A DNA stretch of 64,000 bases. Source: Lysobacter solisilvae. Its GTDB lineage: Bacteria > Pseudomonadota > Gammaproteobacteria > Xanthomonadales > Xanthomonadaceae. Location of the stretch: positions 930,001-994,000 of the forward strand of contig NZ_CP071518.1 of assembly GCF_016613535.2 (NCBI RefSeq), given 5' to 3'. Positions within the stretch are counted from its first letter, which is position 1; each line of letters starts with the position of its first letter. Shown here piece by piece: positions 43,539 to 53,071 of this stretch. The position numbers were made by a program, and so were the translations under genes. The notes beneath the pieces are model-generated. The model saw only the letters and a list, made by a program, of their open reading frames with translations, was not told the DNA's origin and made no database searches.

Positions 43539-46500
43539 GGCGCCGCTCCCTGGGCGAGCAGGGCGTCCACGCCGGTCACCAGCGCCGCGTCGAACGCCGG
43601 GGCGATGATGCCGCGGGCGGTGTCGCGCTGCAGGCCGCGGCAGAACAGGTAGCGCACGCCGCCGAAATCGCGCGCGTAGTCGTAGTCCGCGCCGCGCCGC
43701 ACGCCCAGCCAGCGGTGCAGCGCGACCACGTAGAGCAGCGCCTGCAGGTCGTACTCGCTGGCGCGCATCGCGGTGGCCAGCGTGCCGGCGTCGTAATCGG
43801 GCAGCAGGTTGGACTTGTAGTCGAGCACGTGCACGCGCCCGCCGCTGAGATAGGTGAGGTCGATCTTGCCGTTCATCAGCCCGGACAGGCGCGGCCAGAC
43901 CCCGAAGTCGCGACGATCCAGGGCGATGCCATGGCGATGCAGCAGCTGGAGCAGCGCGGCGCCGTCGGCGGCAAGGGTGAAGTGGAATTCGATTTCGGCC
44001 ACGCGCGCCGACGCTGGCAGGTCGCACAGGCGCCCGCCTTCGGGCAATGGCGCATTGAGCGTGGCGGCGACCAGGCGGGTGAGTTCACGCACGCCGTCCT
44101 CGACGCTGTCGGCGGCGTAGTCCTGGCTTTCCAGCGCCTGCACGAGCACGTCGTGCTGCGAGAGCGGCGGCAGGTCATCGTCATGGCCGGCCCAGCGCGC
44201 GAACTCGGCATGCTCCAGGGCGTGGTGGACCGCGTTGCCGAAGCGCTCGCCGCGAAAGCGCGGGTCGACCGCCTCGAAGACGGCCGGTGGCGTCGCGGCG
44301 AGCGGGCGTTCGTCGGTCGCCGGCGTTTCTTCGTGCAGCGCGTTCACCCCATGCGGCTTCTGCCGGTGCAGCTGGCTGAAGCTGTGGATCCACCAGTCGC
44401 GCCGCAGCTTGCGCGCGGCCATGCGCGCCGGCGGTGTGGCCGCCTGTGGTTGGGGCGGCAGTCGAGCGGCGTCCGCGGCAGGCGGCAGGCGCGGCTGTTC
44501 GACGCGCAGCCGGTCGCCCAGTGCCTGTTGCAGGTCAGCCGACGGCCGCATCCCGCCCATCAGCCGATCGAGCGCGGATGCGTGGTGATGCGACACCGCG
44601 CCGCCCCACACCCACAGCGCCTCGCGCGCACGGGTGAGGCCGACATACAGCAGGCGCATGTCCTCGTCCTGCTCTTCGGCAACGTGGAGCGCCACGGCGC
44701 TGCCCGGAAGATCCGCCTGTCCCCATGCGGGTTCGTCGGCGTAACGGTGGTCCGTCGGCACCTGTCGTACGCGCTGGCCACGCCATTGGTACAGCGCCAC
44801 ATCCGGGGCCTTGGGCTTCCGCCCCAGCGCGACGAACGGGAGGAACACGAGCGCGAACTCCAGGCCCTTGCTCGCATGCAGGGTGAGAATCTGCACGCGG
44901 CCGGCATCGGATTCCAACCGTGGGGTCTGTTCGAAGTCATCCTTGTCGGCATTGGCGATCGCCGCGCGCAGCCAGTCGATCTGGCCCTGCGGGCCAAGGC
45001 CACGCGGTTGCGTGGCGGTGGCGCGGGCCTCCTGCAGCAGTTCCCCCAGCTGCAGCCAGCAGGTGAGCTGGCGCTCGCCGTCGACCAGCGCCAGCAGGCG
45101 CGTGGCCTGCCTCGCCAGCACGTCGGACAGCATGGCCTGTGGGCCGTGCTGCTCCCAGCGCAGGTGCCAGGCGGCGAAGTCCAGCTGCATCGCCTGCAAG
45201 GCGTCGCCGTCGTCGGCCAGCGCGTGCAGCTGCGCGGCATCGAAGCCGAACAACCGCGTTGCCAGCGTGGCGCGCAGGCGACGTTCGTCAAAGGGCGAAG
45301 CCAGGGCCAGCAGCAGGGTCAGCAGTTCGTGCGCCTGCGGGGTTTCGAACAGGCTCTGCCGGCCGGCGGCGACCGCGGGCACGCCCAGTTGGGCCAGCGC
45401 CTGGCGCACGGCGACCGCCTCGGCGTGCGCGCGCACGAGCACGGCGCAGTCGCGGGCTTCGACACGGCGCATCACCGCGCCATCGCGACGCAGGACGCGA
45501 TCGTCCTGCGCCTGCGCCAGCAGGTCACGGATCGCCTGGGCGCAGCCACGCGCGAGCTGCTCGATGGCTTCGTCCTTGTTCCAGTCCTTGCCGCTGTCCG
45601 ACGGCGGCAGTTCGTTGAACACCAGCGCCGGCGCAGGGGCGCCGTCGATCAGCAGCGCGTCGTCGGCAATCCTGCCGCCGGGTGCGGTGGCCGCGAAGTC
45701 GATGCCCTCGCCCAGCGGTTGCGGCGCGTTCGCCCCCGATGCCGCCTCGTACGCGTGCGTGAACAGCGCGTTGACCGTTTCGATCACCCGCGGACGCGAG
45801 CGGAAGTTCTCCGCGAGCGGCGGCACCCTCGCCGCGATCGCGCCCGCGTGCTGGTAGGTATGCACGTCGCCGCCGCGGAAGCGGTAGATCGCCTGCTTGG
45901 GATCGCCCACCAGCAGCAGGCCGTTGCCATCCTCGCCGCGGCCGGCCTGCCGCGCGTGGTCGCCGAACAGGCGGTCGAAGATCGCCCATTGCCGCGCGTC
46001 GGTATCCTGGAACTCATCGATCAGCGCCAGCGGGAACTGCCTGCGCACCGCCGCGCACAGACCCGGGCCATGGCCGGGATCGGTGACCGCCGCGAGCATC
46101 ACGTCGATCAGGTCGTCGAAGTCCCGCTGCTGGAAGGCCTGCTTGCGTGCCCGGGCGCGTTCGCGGACCTGCGCGCGCAGCTCATGGAGGCAGCGCAGGC
46201 CCTGCCCTTCCAGCCACGGAGACATCGCGTCGCGTGCGGCGATCAGCGCGGCGATGGCGTCGCAGAGCGGCACGTCGGGAGGCTGCTGGCCCTTGTTGCA
46301 GCCATCGGCGAGCGCAGCGCGGGTAAAGCGGTCAAGCCGGTCGTGCCATTGCGTGGGCGGGGTGTCGTTGGCGACCACCGTGCGCAGCCACGCCCACAGC
46401 GATGCGACATGCTCAGGCTTGTATTTCACGCCGCTGAGCACCTTGCCCTGCAGCGCGGCAACGATGCGGTCATGCGCCGCCTCGCCGTGCTGCGCGAAAC

Positions 46501-47212
46501 TCTGGCGAAAGGCCTGCCACGCGGCGTCCAGGGCCGGGCGCGGATCGATGCCGGCGTGCGTGGGCGGCAATGGCAGCAGGGGTTCCGGCGCGAGCAGCAC
46601 CGGCATCGCATCGGCCAGGCCGGAGGGTCCGCCGTAACGCGCACGCAACCAGGCGCTGGCGTCGGCACGGTCGGCGGCGCCGGACGAATTCCACTCGCGC
46701 CAGAGCTCCAGCGCGACAGCTTCGTGCATCTCGCGCGCGCTGGTCACCACCTCGGCGGGACGCAGCACCTGACCGGTATCGAGCGCGTGCTCGGACAGTA
46801 CGCGCTGGCAGAAGCCATGAATGGTGGCGATCGCGGCCTGGTCGATCTCGCGCGCGGCGCGATCGAGGCGGCGGCGCAGCGCGGGCAGGGTCTCGCGGCC
46901 GTCGGCCAGCGCGTCGGACAGCAGGCGGCGCAACAGCGCGGTGCCGGCATCGTCCTGCTGCTGGGCGGGATCGCCGTCGCCCCAGCGCGCCGCCAGGTCC
47001 GCCGCGCGCAGCAGGCGGTCGCGCACGCGTTCGTGCAGCTCCTGCGTGGCGCGGATGGTGAAAGTGACAGCGAGGATGTCGGGCACCGCCCGCCGTTCGA
47101 CGATGACCGCGCGGGCGAACAGCCCCGCCAGCGTGTAGGTCTTGCCGGTGCCGGCGCTGGCTTCGATCAGGCCCAGGTTGTCCAGCGGCGTGTCGAGGAC
47201 CGCCTCGCTCAT
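43535..47212 (-). CDS. recB: Exodeoxyribonuclease V subunit RecB
   Basis: A 1225-residue UvrD-type helicase with a C-terminal nuclease, the 3'-5' motor and only nuclease of RecBCD. Motif I is LIEASAGTGKTYTLA near residue 20, followed by VTFTIRATQELHERV, a DEFQDTDARQW Walker B and the late VGLTRAREALW motif VI. The nuclease domain near the C-terminus has GKIDLTYLSGGRVHVLDYKS with the Asp and Asp-Tyr-Lys of the RecB nuclease. The frame is intact. It overlaps recC upstream (ATGA at 47209-47212) and recD downstream by four bases, so the three are translationally coupled. Confidence 0.95.
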   Translation of the reverse strand: MSEAVLDTPLDNLGLIEASAGTGKTYTLAGLFARAVIVERRAVPDILAVTFTIRATQELHERVRDRLLRAADLAARWGDGDPAQQQDDAGTALLRRLLSDALADGRETLPALRRRLDRAAREIDQAAIATIHGFCQRVLSEHALDTGQVLRPAEVVTSAREMHEAVALELWREWNSSGAADRADASAWLRARYGGPSGLADAMPVLLAPEPLLPLPPTHAGIDPRPALDAAWQAFRQSFAQHGEAAHDRIVAALQGKVLSGVKYKPEHVASLWAWLRTVVANDTPPTQWHDRLDRFTRAALADGCNKGQQPPDVPLCDAIAALIAARDAMSPWLEGQGLRCLHELRAQVRERARARKQAFQQRDFDDLIDVMLAAVTDPGHGPGLCAAVRRQFPLALIDEFQDTDARQWAIFDRLFGDHARQAGRGEDGNGLLLVGDPKQAIYRFRGGDVHTYQHAGAIAARVPPLAENFRSRPRVIETVNALFTHAYEAASGANAPQPLGEGIDFAATAPGGRIADDALLIDGAPAPALVFNELPPSDSGKDWNKDEAIEQLARGCAQAIRDLLAQAQDDRVLRRDGAVMRRVEARDCAVLVRAHAEAVAVRQALAQLGVPAVAAGRQSLFETPQAHELLTLLLALASPFDERRLRATLATRLFGFDAAQLHALADDGDALQAMQLDFAAWHLRWEQHGPQAMLSDVLARQATRLLALVDGERQLTCWLQLGELLQEARATATQPRGLGPQGQIDWLRAAIANADKDDFEQTPRLESDAGRVQILTLHASKGLEFALVFLPFVALGRKPKAPDVALYQWRGQRVRQVPTDHRYADEPAWGQADLPGSAVALHVAEEQDEDMRLLYVGLTRAREALWVWGGAVSHHHASALDRLMGGMRPSADLQQALGDRLRVEQPRLPPAADAARLPPQPQAATPPARMAARKLRRDWWIHSFSQLHRQKPHGVNALHEETPATDERPLAATPPAVFEAVDPRFRGERFGNAVHHALEHAEFARWAGHDDDLPPLSQHDVLVQALESQDYAADSVEDGVRELTRLVAATLNAPLPEGGRLCDLPASARVAEIEFHFTLAADGAALLQLLHRHGIALDRRDFGVWPRLSGLMNGKIDLTYLSGGRVHVLDYKSNLLPDYDAGTLATAMRASEYDLQALLYVVALHRWLGVRRGADYDYARDFGGVRYLFCRGLQRDTARGIIAPAFDAALVTGVDALLAQGAAP

Positions 47213-50200
47213 GCGCCCTCCTCCGGCGCGAACGGCGTGGCCTGCTCCACCGCGGCGAATACGGCGCGGGCGATCCTGTTGAAGCGGGCCAGATCGGCCG
47301 CGTCGCCATCGATGAAGGGATCCCGGCCACGCAACGCCATCGAGGTGGCAATGCTGCGCTCGGGACGGGCGCGCTCACGCGGATTGAAGCTCTTGCCGCA
47401 CCAGAGGCTCTCGGCGGCCACCAGGCCGCTCTTGCCATTCCTTTCCGCGGCGTAGAACGCATAGCCGCTCTTGGGCAGGAACGGGAGCGGCTCCGACAGG
47501 GCGCGTTCGTGCAGCCCCACCAGCGATTCCAGCGCGGCGCGCGCGGCCTCCGGTTCGACCAGCACGCGTGGCCGCAATGAAGGCGGCGCATCTTCCTTGT
47601 CCTTGTGCAGCTCGAACACCGGCAGGCGAAGCAGCGACGCTGCGAGCCAGTCCAGGCCATGCCGCAACGCGTGTCCGCCGTGGCGCCCCTTTGCGCGCAG
47701 CACCACGCGGAGCAGGCGCGGCGACGCGCCCGGATGCACGTCCGCCAGGTTTCCGCGCAGCCGTTGGGACGCGAGCGGCTCGTCCAGGGGCGCGCGCCGC
47801 GCGCCGGCGCCGAAGCCGCCTGCCAGTGCGGCCGCGGCGAAAGGCGCCAGTTCGTCGAGCAGGTCGGCCACGATGGCCGCGCCGTCGCGGCCCGGTGCGA
47901 GTTGCGCGCGCGCCAGAAGTGCCTGTTGCAGTCGCCGCGGATCGGGGCGACGCCCGTCGCGCAGCCACGCCGCGAACGTGGCTTCGCGCAGCTGGTACTG
48001 GTGCAGCGCATCGGGGCGGCCGAGCGGCTCGTGGTCCTGCGGGGCTTCCTCGTCTTCCGGCAGGCGCAGGCCAAGCCCGTCGCGCAGGTACGCGACGTGG
48101 GGTTTGTTCAGCACGCTGCGCAGGCGATCGAGCAGCACCACCGGTTCGTCGCGGTCGGGCAGCGGCAGCCACAGGGTCGGCGGCGCGAACACCGCTTCGG
48201 CCTGGATCGCGATCGGTGCATCGGCGGCGGGACGCCAACGCGCGTCGAAACTGAAGCGACGGCGATCGCCGCCACCGGCTTCGCCCGCTTCCGGGTCTTC
48301 GCCGACATGCGCGGCGCCGAAGGCGGCCGGCGAGAACGGCTGCAGGGCGTGGCGCACCAGCAACGCCTCGCGCACCTGCGCGCGGGCCTTCTCGTCGGGG
48401 GCGCAGTGTGCGTCCACGGCGGCGTCGAGCAGTTCGGCCACCACCGCCGACGGTTCACGGCGTGAGTTGTCGCGCGGATCCATGCCGCACCAGCTGGTGT
48501 AGAACACGCGGCCGGCGGACGTGAACAACTGCAGGAACAGGTAGCGGTCGGCATCGCGGCGCGACGGGTCGCCCACGCGCCGCTGCCGCGTGCCCAGCTC
48601 GCGCTCCAGCAGGTTGACGCTGTCCCGGGTGTCCCGGGCGGGGAAGGCGGCTTCGTCCATGCCGATCACGCAGATCACCTCGAACGGGATCAGCCGCATC
48701 GGCACCATGCGCCCGAAGCAGACGCCGCCGGAGAGGAACGGCGCGCGCGCATCACTGGCGCCCAGCTCGCGGGTGAAGTGGTCGAGCACGACCGCGTGCT
48801 CCACCGGCGCCTCGAAGCGCGCCAGGGCGGCGCCGCGCGCGAAACCGGCGATGGCCTGGCGCAGCGCCTTCAGCGCGATCGCATCGTCTTCGTTGTCGCG
48901 CGCGAACAGGCCCTCGAGCAGGCTGGCCAGCTCGCGTCCCCACGCAGCGGGCGCCTTCGCCTCGGCCAGCCGTTCGGCGGTCCGGCGCAGGGTGTCGAGC
49001 AGGCGCAGCAGGCCGTCCAGCGCGGCGGTCGCCTGGCCTTCCAGTTCCGGCCACGGGGCGACGCCGGCGATGTCGGCGTCGGCGCCGCTGGCGTGGCCCA
49101 GCAGCAGGCGGTCCAGCGCGAACTCGAAGGTGTACGCGCGCTCGGAGCCGGCGCCATGCCGCACGCGATCGTCGGCATCCAGCGCCCAGCGCGCGCCGGC
49201 GGCGGTCAGCCAGACCTGCAGCCGGCTGCGTTCGTTGTCGTCGATGTCGAAGCGCGCGGCGATCGCGGGCACGGCCAGCAGGTCGAGCACGTCGGCGACG
49301 TCCAGCGCGCGCAGCGGTAGCTGCAGCAGCCGCAGGAACGCGGCGGCGATCGGCGCGCTCGCCAGCGGGCTGGTGTCGGCGATGGTGAATGGAATCTCGC
49401 GGTCGCTGCCGAGCGCGCCACCGAACACCGCCTCCACGTGCGGCGCGTAGGCGTCGATGTCGGGCGCCAGTACCGCGATGTCGCGCGGCTCCAGCCGCCG
49501 GCCACCCTCGGGCGCCGGCGCTTCCAGCAGCGCGCGCAGCTGGTCGTGCAGCACCTGCACCTCGCGCAGCCGGGTATGGCAGGCGTGGAACTGGAGGCTG
49601 GCGTCGCCGCGGTCGACCTCGCGCCGCGGCCACGGTGCATCGGCGACGCCGCGGCCGCCGCGCGTGTCGCGGTTGTCCAGCACGTCGCGCTGCAGGTGTC
49701 CCAGCAGGGTGGTGTCGGCCGGCGTCACGTGCGGGGCCAGCTCGAAGGCGGTCGGCACCGTCTCGCCGGAGACCAGGCCGGCGACGAAGTCGCGACCGGC
49801 CTGGCCCCAGGCCGCCAGCAGGCGGCTGGGCGCCTGCGTGGCCTCGCCGCCGGGGACATCGGCGCCCAGGACGTCACCTCCCAGGACGGTACCTCCCAGG
49901 AACTCGTCGTCGTCGGCCGGCGTGTAGTCGGGCCAGCGCTGCAGGTCGCCCCAGAAGGCGCGTGCCGGCGTGTGCAGGTAGAAGTGCTGGATGCCCGCGT
50001 GCGCCTGGCGCGCGATCACCTGCAGCACGTCCGGGGACATGTTCTGGCAGGCGAACACGAACAGCCGCGGGGGCAATCCCACCGGTTCGTCGACGCGTCG
50101 CAGGAAGCGGTCGATGCGGCGCGCGCGATGCTCGCGGCCGCGGGCGACGGCGCGCCAGAGCGGGGCCTGCCACTGCGCCGCACCCGCCGCGTTGGCGTCG

Positions 50201-50661
50201 CCGCGCTCCCAGTCCAGCAGCCAGTCGCGGCGCCAGGCCTGGTATTTCTCGAAGGTCTCGGCCAGCGCCTGGGCCAGGCTCCAGGCCCGCAACGGGTCAC
50301 CCCCATGGCCGAGAAACCCCTCCAGCGCCGCCGGCGGACCGGCGCGCAGCTGCGCGAGCAGGTGCCAGCGCAGGGCCTCGGGCGCCAGGCGGTCGGCTTC
50401 CGGCGCCGGCCCCAGGTTGGCATCCAGTGCCAGGTCGACGAACTCGCCGGGGGTCAGGAAGCGCAGGTTCGCGCAGATGCCGCTGTGTTCGGCCAGCGCC
50501 TGCTGCAGCCAGCGGCGCATCGAGAACTGCGGCACCAGCACCACGTCCGGGCGCAGCCAGTCGCCGTCCTGGGGCAGTCGCGCCACCTCCTGCGCCAGCA
50601 GGCCCGCCAGAACTTCCAGGGCATTGGAGTGGTAGAGGCGGAAGTCGGGCGTGGCGGGCAT
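47209..50661 (-). CDS. recC: Exodeoxyribonuclease V subunit RecC
   Basis: A 1150-residue subunit that holds the RecBCD complex together and scans DNA for Chi. It is a degenerate helicase/nuclease pair, so the motifs are weak. Recognition rests on the N-terminus (FRLYHSNALEVLAGLLAQ), LVPQFSMRRWLQQALAE, the SPDVLQVIARQA region, FEVICVIGMDEAAFPARD and YTSWCGMDPRDNSRREPS, all typical of RecC, and on its place upstream of recB. No promoter is obvious in the 274-bp divergent gap to mlaF (50662-50935), which contains no gene. Confidence 0.93.
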   Translation of the reverse strand: MPATPDFRLYHSNALEVLAGLLAQEVARLPQDGDWLRPDVVLVPQFSMRRWLQQALAEHSGICANLRFLTPGEFVDLALDANLGPAPEADRLAPEALRWHLLAQLRAGPPAALEGFLGHGGDPLRAWSLAQALAETFEKYQAWRRDWLLDWERGDANAAGAAQWQAPLWRAVARGREHRARRIDRFLRRVDEPVGLPPRLFVFACQNMSPDVLQVIARQAHAGIQHFYLHTPARAFWGDLQRWPDYTPADDDEFLGGTVLGGDVLGADVPGGEATQAPSRLLAAWGQAGRDFVAGLVSGETVPTAFELAPHVTPADTTLLGHLQRDVLDNRDTRGGRGVADAPWPRREVDRGDASLQFHACHTRLREVQVLHDQLRALLEAPAPEGGRRLEPRDIAVLAPDIDAYAPHVEAVFGGALGSDREIPFTIADTSPLASAPIAAAFLRLLQLPLRALDVADVLDLLAVPAIAARFDIDDNERSRLQVWLTAAGARWALDADDRVRHGAGSERAYTFEFALDRLLLGHASGADADIAGVAPWPELEGQATAALDGLLRLLDTLRRTAERLAEAKAPAAWGRELASLLEGLFARDNEDDAIALKALRQAIAGFARGAALARFEAPVEHAVVLDHFTRELGASDARAPFLSGGVCFGRMVPMRLIPFEVICVIGMDEAAFPARDTRDSVNLLERELGTRQRRVGDPSRRDADRYLFLQLFTSAGRVFYTSWCGMDPRDNSRREPSAVVAELLDAAVDAHCAPDEKARAQVREALLVRHALQPFSPAAFGAAHVGEDPEAGEAGGGDRRRFSFDARWRPAADAPIAIQAEAVFAPPTLWLPLPDRDEPVVLLDRLRSVLNKPHVAYLRDGLGLRLPEDEEAPQDHEPLGRPDALHQYQLREATFAAWLRDGRRPDPRRLQQALLARAQLAPGRDGAAIVADLLDELAPFAAAALAGGFGAGARRAPLDEPLASQRLRGNLADVHPGASPRLLRVVLRAKGRHGGHALRHGLDWLAASLLRLPVFELHKDKEDAPPSLRPRVLVEPEAARAALESLVGLHERALSEPLPFLPKSGYAFYAAERNGKSGLVAAESLWCGKSFNPRERARPERSIATSMALRGRDPFIDGDAADLARFNRIARAVFAAVEQATPFAPEEGA

Positions 50662-50935
50662 TGGCGGCCATCTTGCCGCAGTGTCGTCGCAACCGACGAG
50701 ACGGACGCATGCCCGGGGGGTCGCTCATGGCGCGGGCATCGCCCGGCCCCGGCGGGGTGTCGATGCGCCCGAACCGGCCTGCGTGTCTGCAGACGCCTGC
50801 CGGGACTGACCTCTGGCATGGCCGCTTGCGAGTCCGGTCTGCGACAATGGCTCGACCCGCGTTCAGCCGCGGTCACGCATTCTTTCGCGCGTTTTGCGCC
50901 CCGCGCGCACCCCTCCTCCTCGACCCCACGCCGGC

Positions 50936-51727
50936 ATGACCGACGCCTCGCCCATCGTCCGCCTCGACCAGCTGCGCCTCGACCGCGGCGGCCGCACGGT
51001 GCTGCGCGACATCTCGCTGCAGGTGCCGCGGGGCAGCATCGTCGCCGTCCTCGGACCGTCCGGCAGTGGCAAGTCGACCCTGCTGTCGGCGCTGACCGGG
51101 GAACTGCCCGCCGCCGCGGGCACGGTGGAAGTGCTGGGCCAGCCGGTGCCGCGCTCGCAGCGCGCGCTGCTGGAACTGCGCAAGGGCATCGGCGTGCTGC
51201 TGCAGGGCAACGGCCTGCTCACCGACCTCACCGCCGCCGAGAACGTCGCCCTGCCGCTGCGCATGCACACCCGCCTGCCGGCGCCGGTGATCCGCCGGCT
51301 GGTGCAGATGAAGCTGCACGCCGTCGGCCTGCGCGCGGCGGCCGACGCCTATCCGCGCGAACTGTCCGGCGGCATGGCGCGCCGCGTCGCGCTGGCGCGG
51401 GCGCTGGCGCTGGATCCGCCGCTGATGATCTACGACGAGCCGCTCACCGGCCTGGACCCGATCGCCTCTGGCGTGGTGATGAGCCTGGTGCGCCGCCTCA
51501 ACGACACCCTGGGCCTGACCAGCATCGTGGTCACCCACCACGTGCACGAGACCCTGCCCATCGCCGACCACGCGGTGGTGATCGCCAACGGCGGGCTGGT
51601 GTTCTCCGGCACGCCGGCGCAGCTGCAGGCCAGCACCGACCCGCTGATCCGCCAGTTCCTCAACGGCGAGCCCGACGGGCCGATCCCGTTCGAGAGCCGG
51701 GCCTTCACTTCCGGCGAGGCCGCCTGA
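50936..51727 (+). CDS. mlaF: Phospholipid ABC transporter ATP-binding protein MlaF
   Basis: A 263-residue ATPase that powers the MlaFEDB complex, moving phospholipids between inner and outer membranes. It has Walker A (LGPSGSGKSTLL, residues 39-50), a Q-loop (GVLLQGNGLLTDLTAAENV), the signature LSGGMARRVALARAL and Walker B with D-loop (LMIYDEPLTGLDPI). The switch His is in IVVTHHVHE. The start MTDASPIVRL at 50936 follows a junction to low-complexity sequence. The stop overlaps the mlaE start (TGATG), the first of several couplings in this operon. Confidence 0.95.
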   Translation: MTDASPIVRLDQLRLDRGGRTVLRDISLQVPRGSIVAVLGPSGSGKSTLLSALTGELPAAAGTVEVLGQPVPRSQRALLELRKGIGVLLQGNGLLTDLTAAENVALPLRMHTRLPAPVIRRLVQMKLHAVGLRAAADAYPRELSGGMARRVALARALALDPPLMIYDEPLTGLDPIASGVVMSLVRRLNDTLGLTSIVVTHHVHETLPIADHAVVIANGGLVFSGTPAQLQASTDPLIRQFLNGEPDGPIPFESRAFTSGEAA

Positions 51728-52476
51728 TGCCCTTCGTTGCCGCCACCCGCGCCATCGGCCGCGCCGGTCTGTTCACGCTGTCGGTGCTGCGCGCCACCCG
51801 GCCCACCGCCGACTTCTTCCAGGAGCTGGTGCGCGAGATCTACAAGATCGGCGCGCGCACCCTGCCCATCGTGACCGTGGGCGGCGCCTTCGTCGGCCTG
51901 TCGGTCACCCTGCTGGGCTACCGGGCCCTGGACACCTACGGCGCGGCCAACCAGGTCAGCGCGATGCTCGGCCTGGGCATGTACCGCGAGCTGGGCCCCG
52001 TGCTGACCGCGCTGCTGTTCATCGGCCGCGCCGGCTCCTCGATCGCCGCCGAGCTGGGCCTGATGCGGGCAACCGACCAGATCACCGCGCTGGGCCTGAT
52101 GGCGATCGATCCGATCGGCAAGGCGGTGGCGCCGCGGTTCTGGGCGGCGCTGATCTGCATGCCGCTGCTGACCGGTTTCTTCTGCAGCCTGGCGATCACC
52201 GCCGGCTACTTCGAGGCCGTGCACGTGATCGGCATCGACCAGGGCTTCTTCTGGCAGGTGCTGCGCGACAGCGTCGACTTCGGCGACGACTTCCTGATGG
52301 CCTTCGCGAAGTCGGCGGTGTTCGGCGCCACCGCGGCGCTGGTGGCCGCGCACGTGGGCTTCCACGCCGAGCCGACGATCGAGGGCACCTCGGTGGCCAC
52401 GACGCAGGCGGTGGTGAACGCGTCGCTGCTGGTGCTGATGTTCAACTTCGTGATGTCGGCGCTGCTGTTCCGCTGA
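51727..52476 (+). CDS. mlaE: Phospholipid ABC transporter permease MlaE
   Basis: A 249-residue inner-membrane permease with five to six membrane segments and no other domain. The family motif FQELVREIYKIGARTLPIVTV leads into the first long helix, and ELGPVLTALLFIGRAGSSIAAELG is the signature MlaE stretch that contacts the ATPase. IEGTSVATTQAVVNASLLVLMFNFV is the conserved C-terminal helix. The ATG overlaps the mlaF stop by one base. A perfect 20-bp palindrome follows in the 55-bp gap to mlaD. Confidence 0.95.
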   Translation: MPFVAATRAIGRAGLFTLSVLRATRPTADFFQELVREIYKIGARTLPIVTVGGAFVGLSVTLLGYRALDTYGAANQVSAMLGLGMYRELGPVLTALLFIGRAGSSIAAELGLMRATDQITALGLMAIDPIGKAVAPRFWAALICMPLLTGFFCSLAITAGYFEAVHVIGIDQGFFWQVLRDSVDFGDDFLMAFAKSAVFGATAALVAAHVGFHAEPTIEGTSVATTQAVVNASLLVLMFNFVMSALLFR

Positions 52477-52491
52477 TCCACGCACTCCGGT

Positions 52492-52511
52492 GCGGCCGCC
52501 GCGGCGGCCGC
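52492..52511. other. Perfect 20-bp GC palindrome between mlaE and mlaD
   Basis: GCGGCCGCCGCGGCGGCCGC is an exact palindrome, 16 bp after the mlaE stop and 20 bp before the mlaD ATG. As RNA it forms a very stable hairpin that could slow ribosomes or nucleases within the operon. No T tract follows, so it is not a standard terminator. Confidence 0.6.
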
Positions 52512-52531
52512 GTCACGCAATGAGGTATTCC

Positions 52532-53071
52532 ATGCGCAGTCCAAGAATCGAATTTGCCGTCGGCGCCTTCCTGCTGCTGGCCCTCGGGTCGGTGCTGGTG
52601 CTGGCCCTCGCCTCGACCAACCGGCAATGGGGATTCGGCAACGACAGCTACGAGCTGAAGGCCCGGTTCACCTCGATCGGCGCGCTGCGGCCGAACGCGC
52701 CGATCAAGATCGCCGGCGTCGCGGTGGGCAAGGTGGCTGATATTCAGGTCGATCCCGTTAAATACGATTCCGTCGTGACGCTGGCCATGGACGTCAAGTT
52801 CAAGGACCTGCCGGCCGATACCTCCGCCGGGATCTTCACCAACGGCCTGCTGGGCGAGAGCTACATCGGCCTCAGTCCCGGTGGCGATCCCGAAACCCTC
52901 AAGCCCGGCGACGAGATCTTCATGACCCAGCCGGCGGTCGATCTGATCCAGATGGTCGGCAAGTACATGTTCTCCGGTGGCGGCAAGCCCGGTGGCGACA
53001 CCGCCGCCGCCGAAGAAGCTCCACCCAGCGATACCCCCGCGGATACCGCGACTACGGAAGAACCCAAGTAA
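52532..53071 (+). CDS. mlaD: Phospholipid transport substrate-binding protein MlaD
   Basis: A 179-residue inner-membrane-anchored MCE protein that forms the hexameric periplasmic ring of the Mla complex. It has one N-terminal helix (IEFAVGAFLLLALGSVLVLAL) and a single MCE domain (about residues 35-125) with ARFTSIGALRPNAPIKIAGV, GKVADIQVDP and TNGLLGESYIGLSPGG. The C-terminal 35 residues are Ala/Pro/Thr/Glu-rich and disordered. The ATG at 52532 is chosen over 52520 because GAGG lies 6 nt upstream. The stop overlaps the mlaC start (TAATG). Confidence 0.93.
   Translation: MRSPRIEFAVGAFLLLALGSVLVLALASTNRQWGFGNDSYELKARFTSIGALRPNAPIKIAGVAVGKVADIQVDPVKYDSVVTLAMDVKFKDLPADTSAGIFTNGLLGESYIGLSPGGDPETLKPGDEIFMTQPAVDLIQMVGKYMFSGGGKPGGDTAAAEEAPPSDTPADTATTEEPK

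Noticed and set aside
49438..52476. A 1012-codon plus-strand frame running from inside recC to the end of mlaE
   Set aside because: Only its last 249 codons (from 51727) are a real gene, mlaE. The rest is antisense to recC or in another frame of mlaF.
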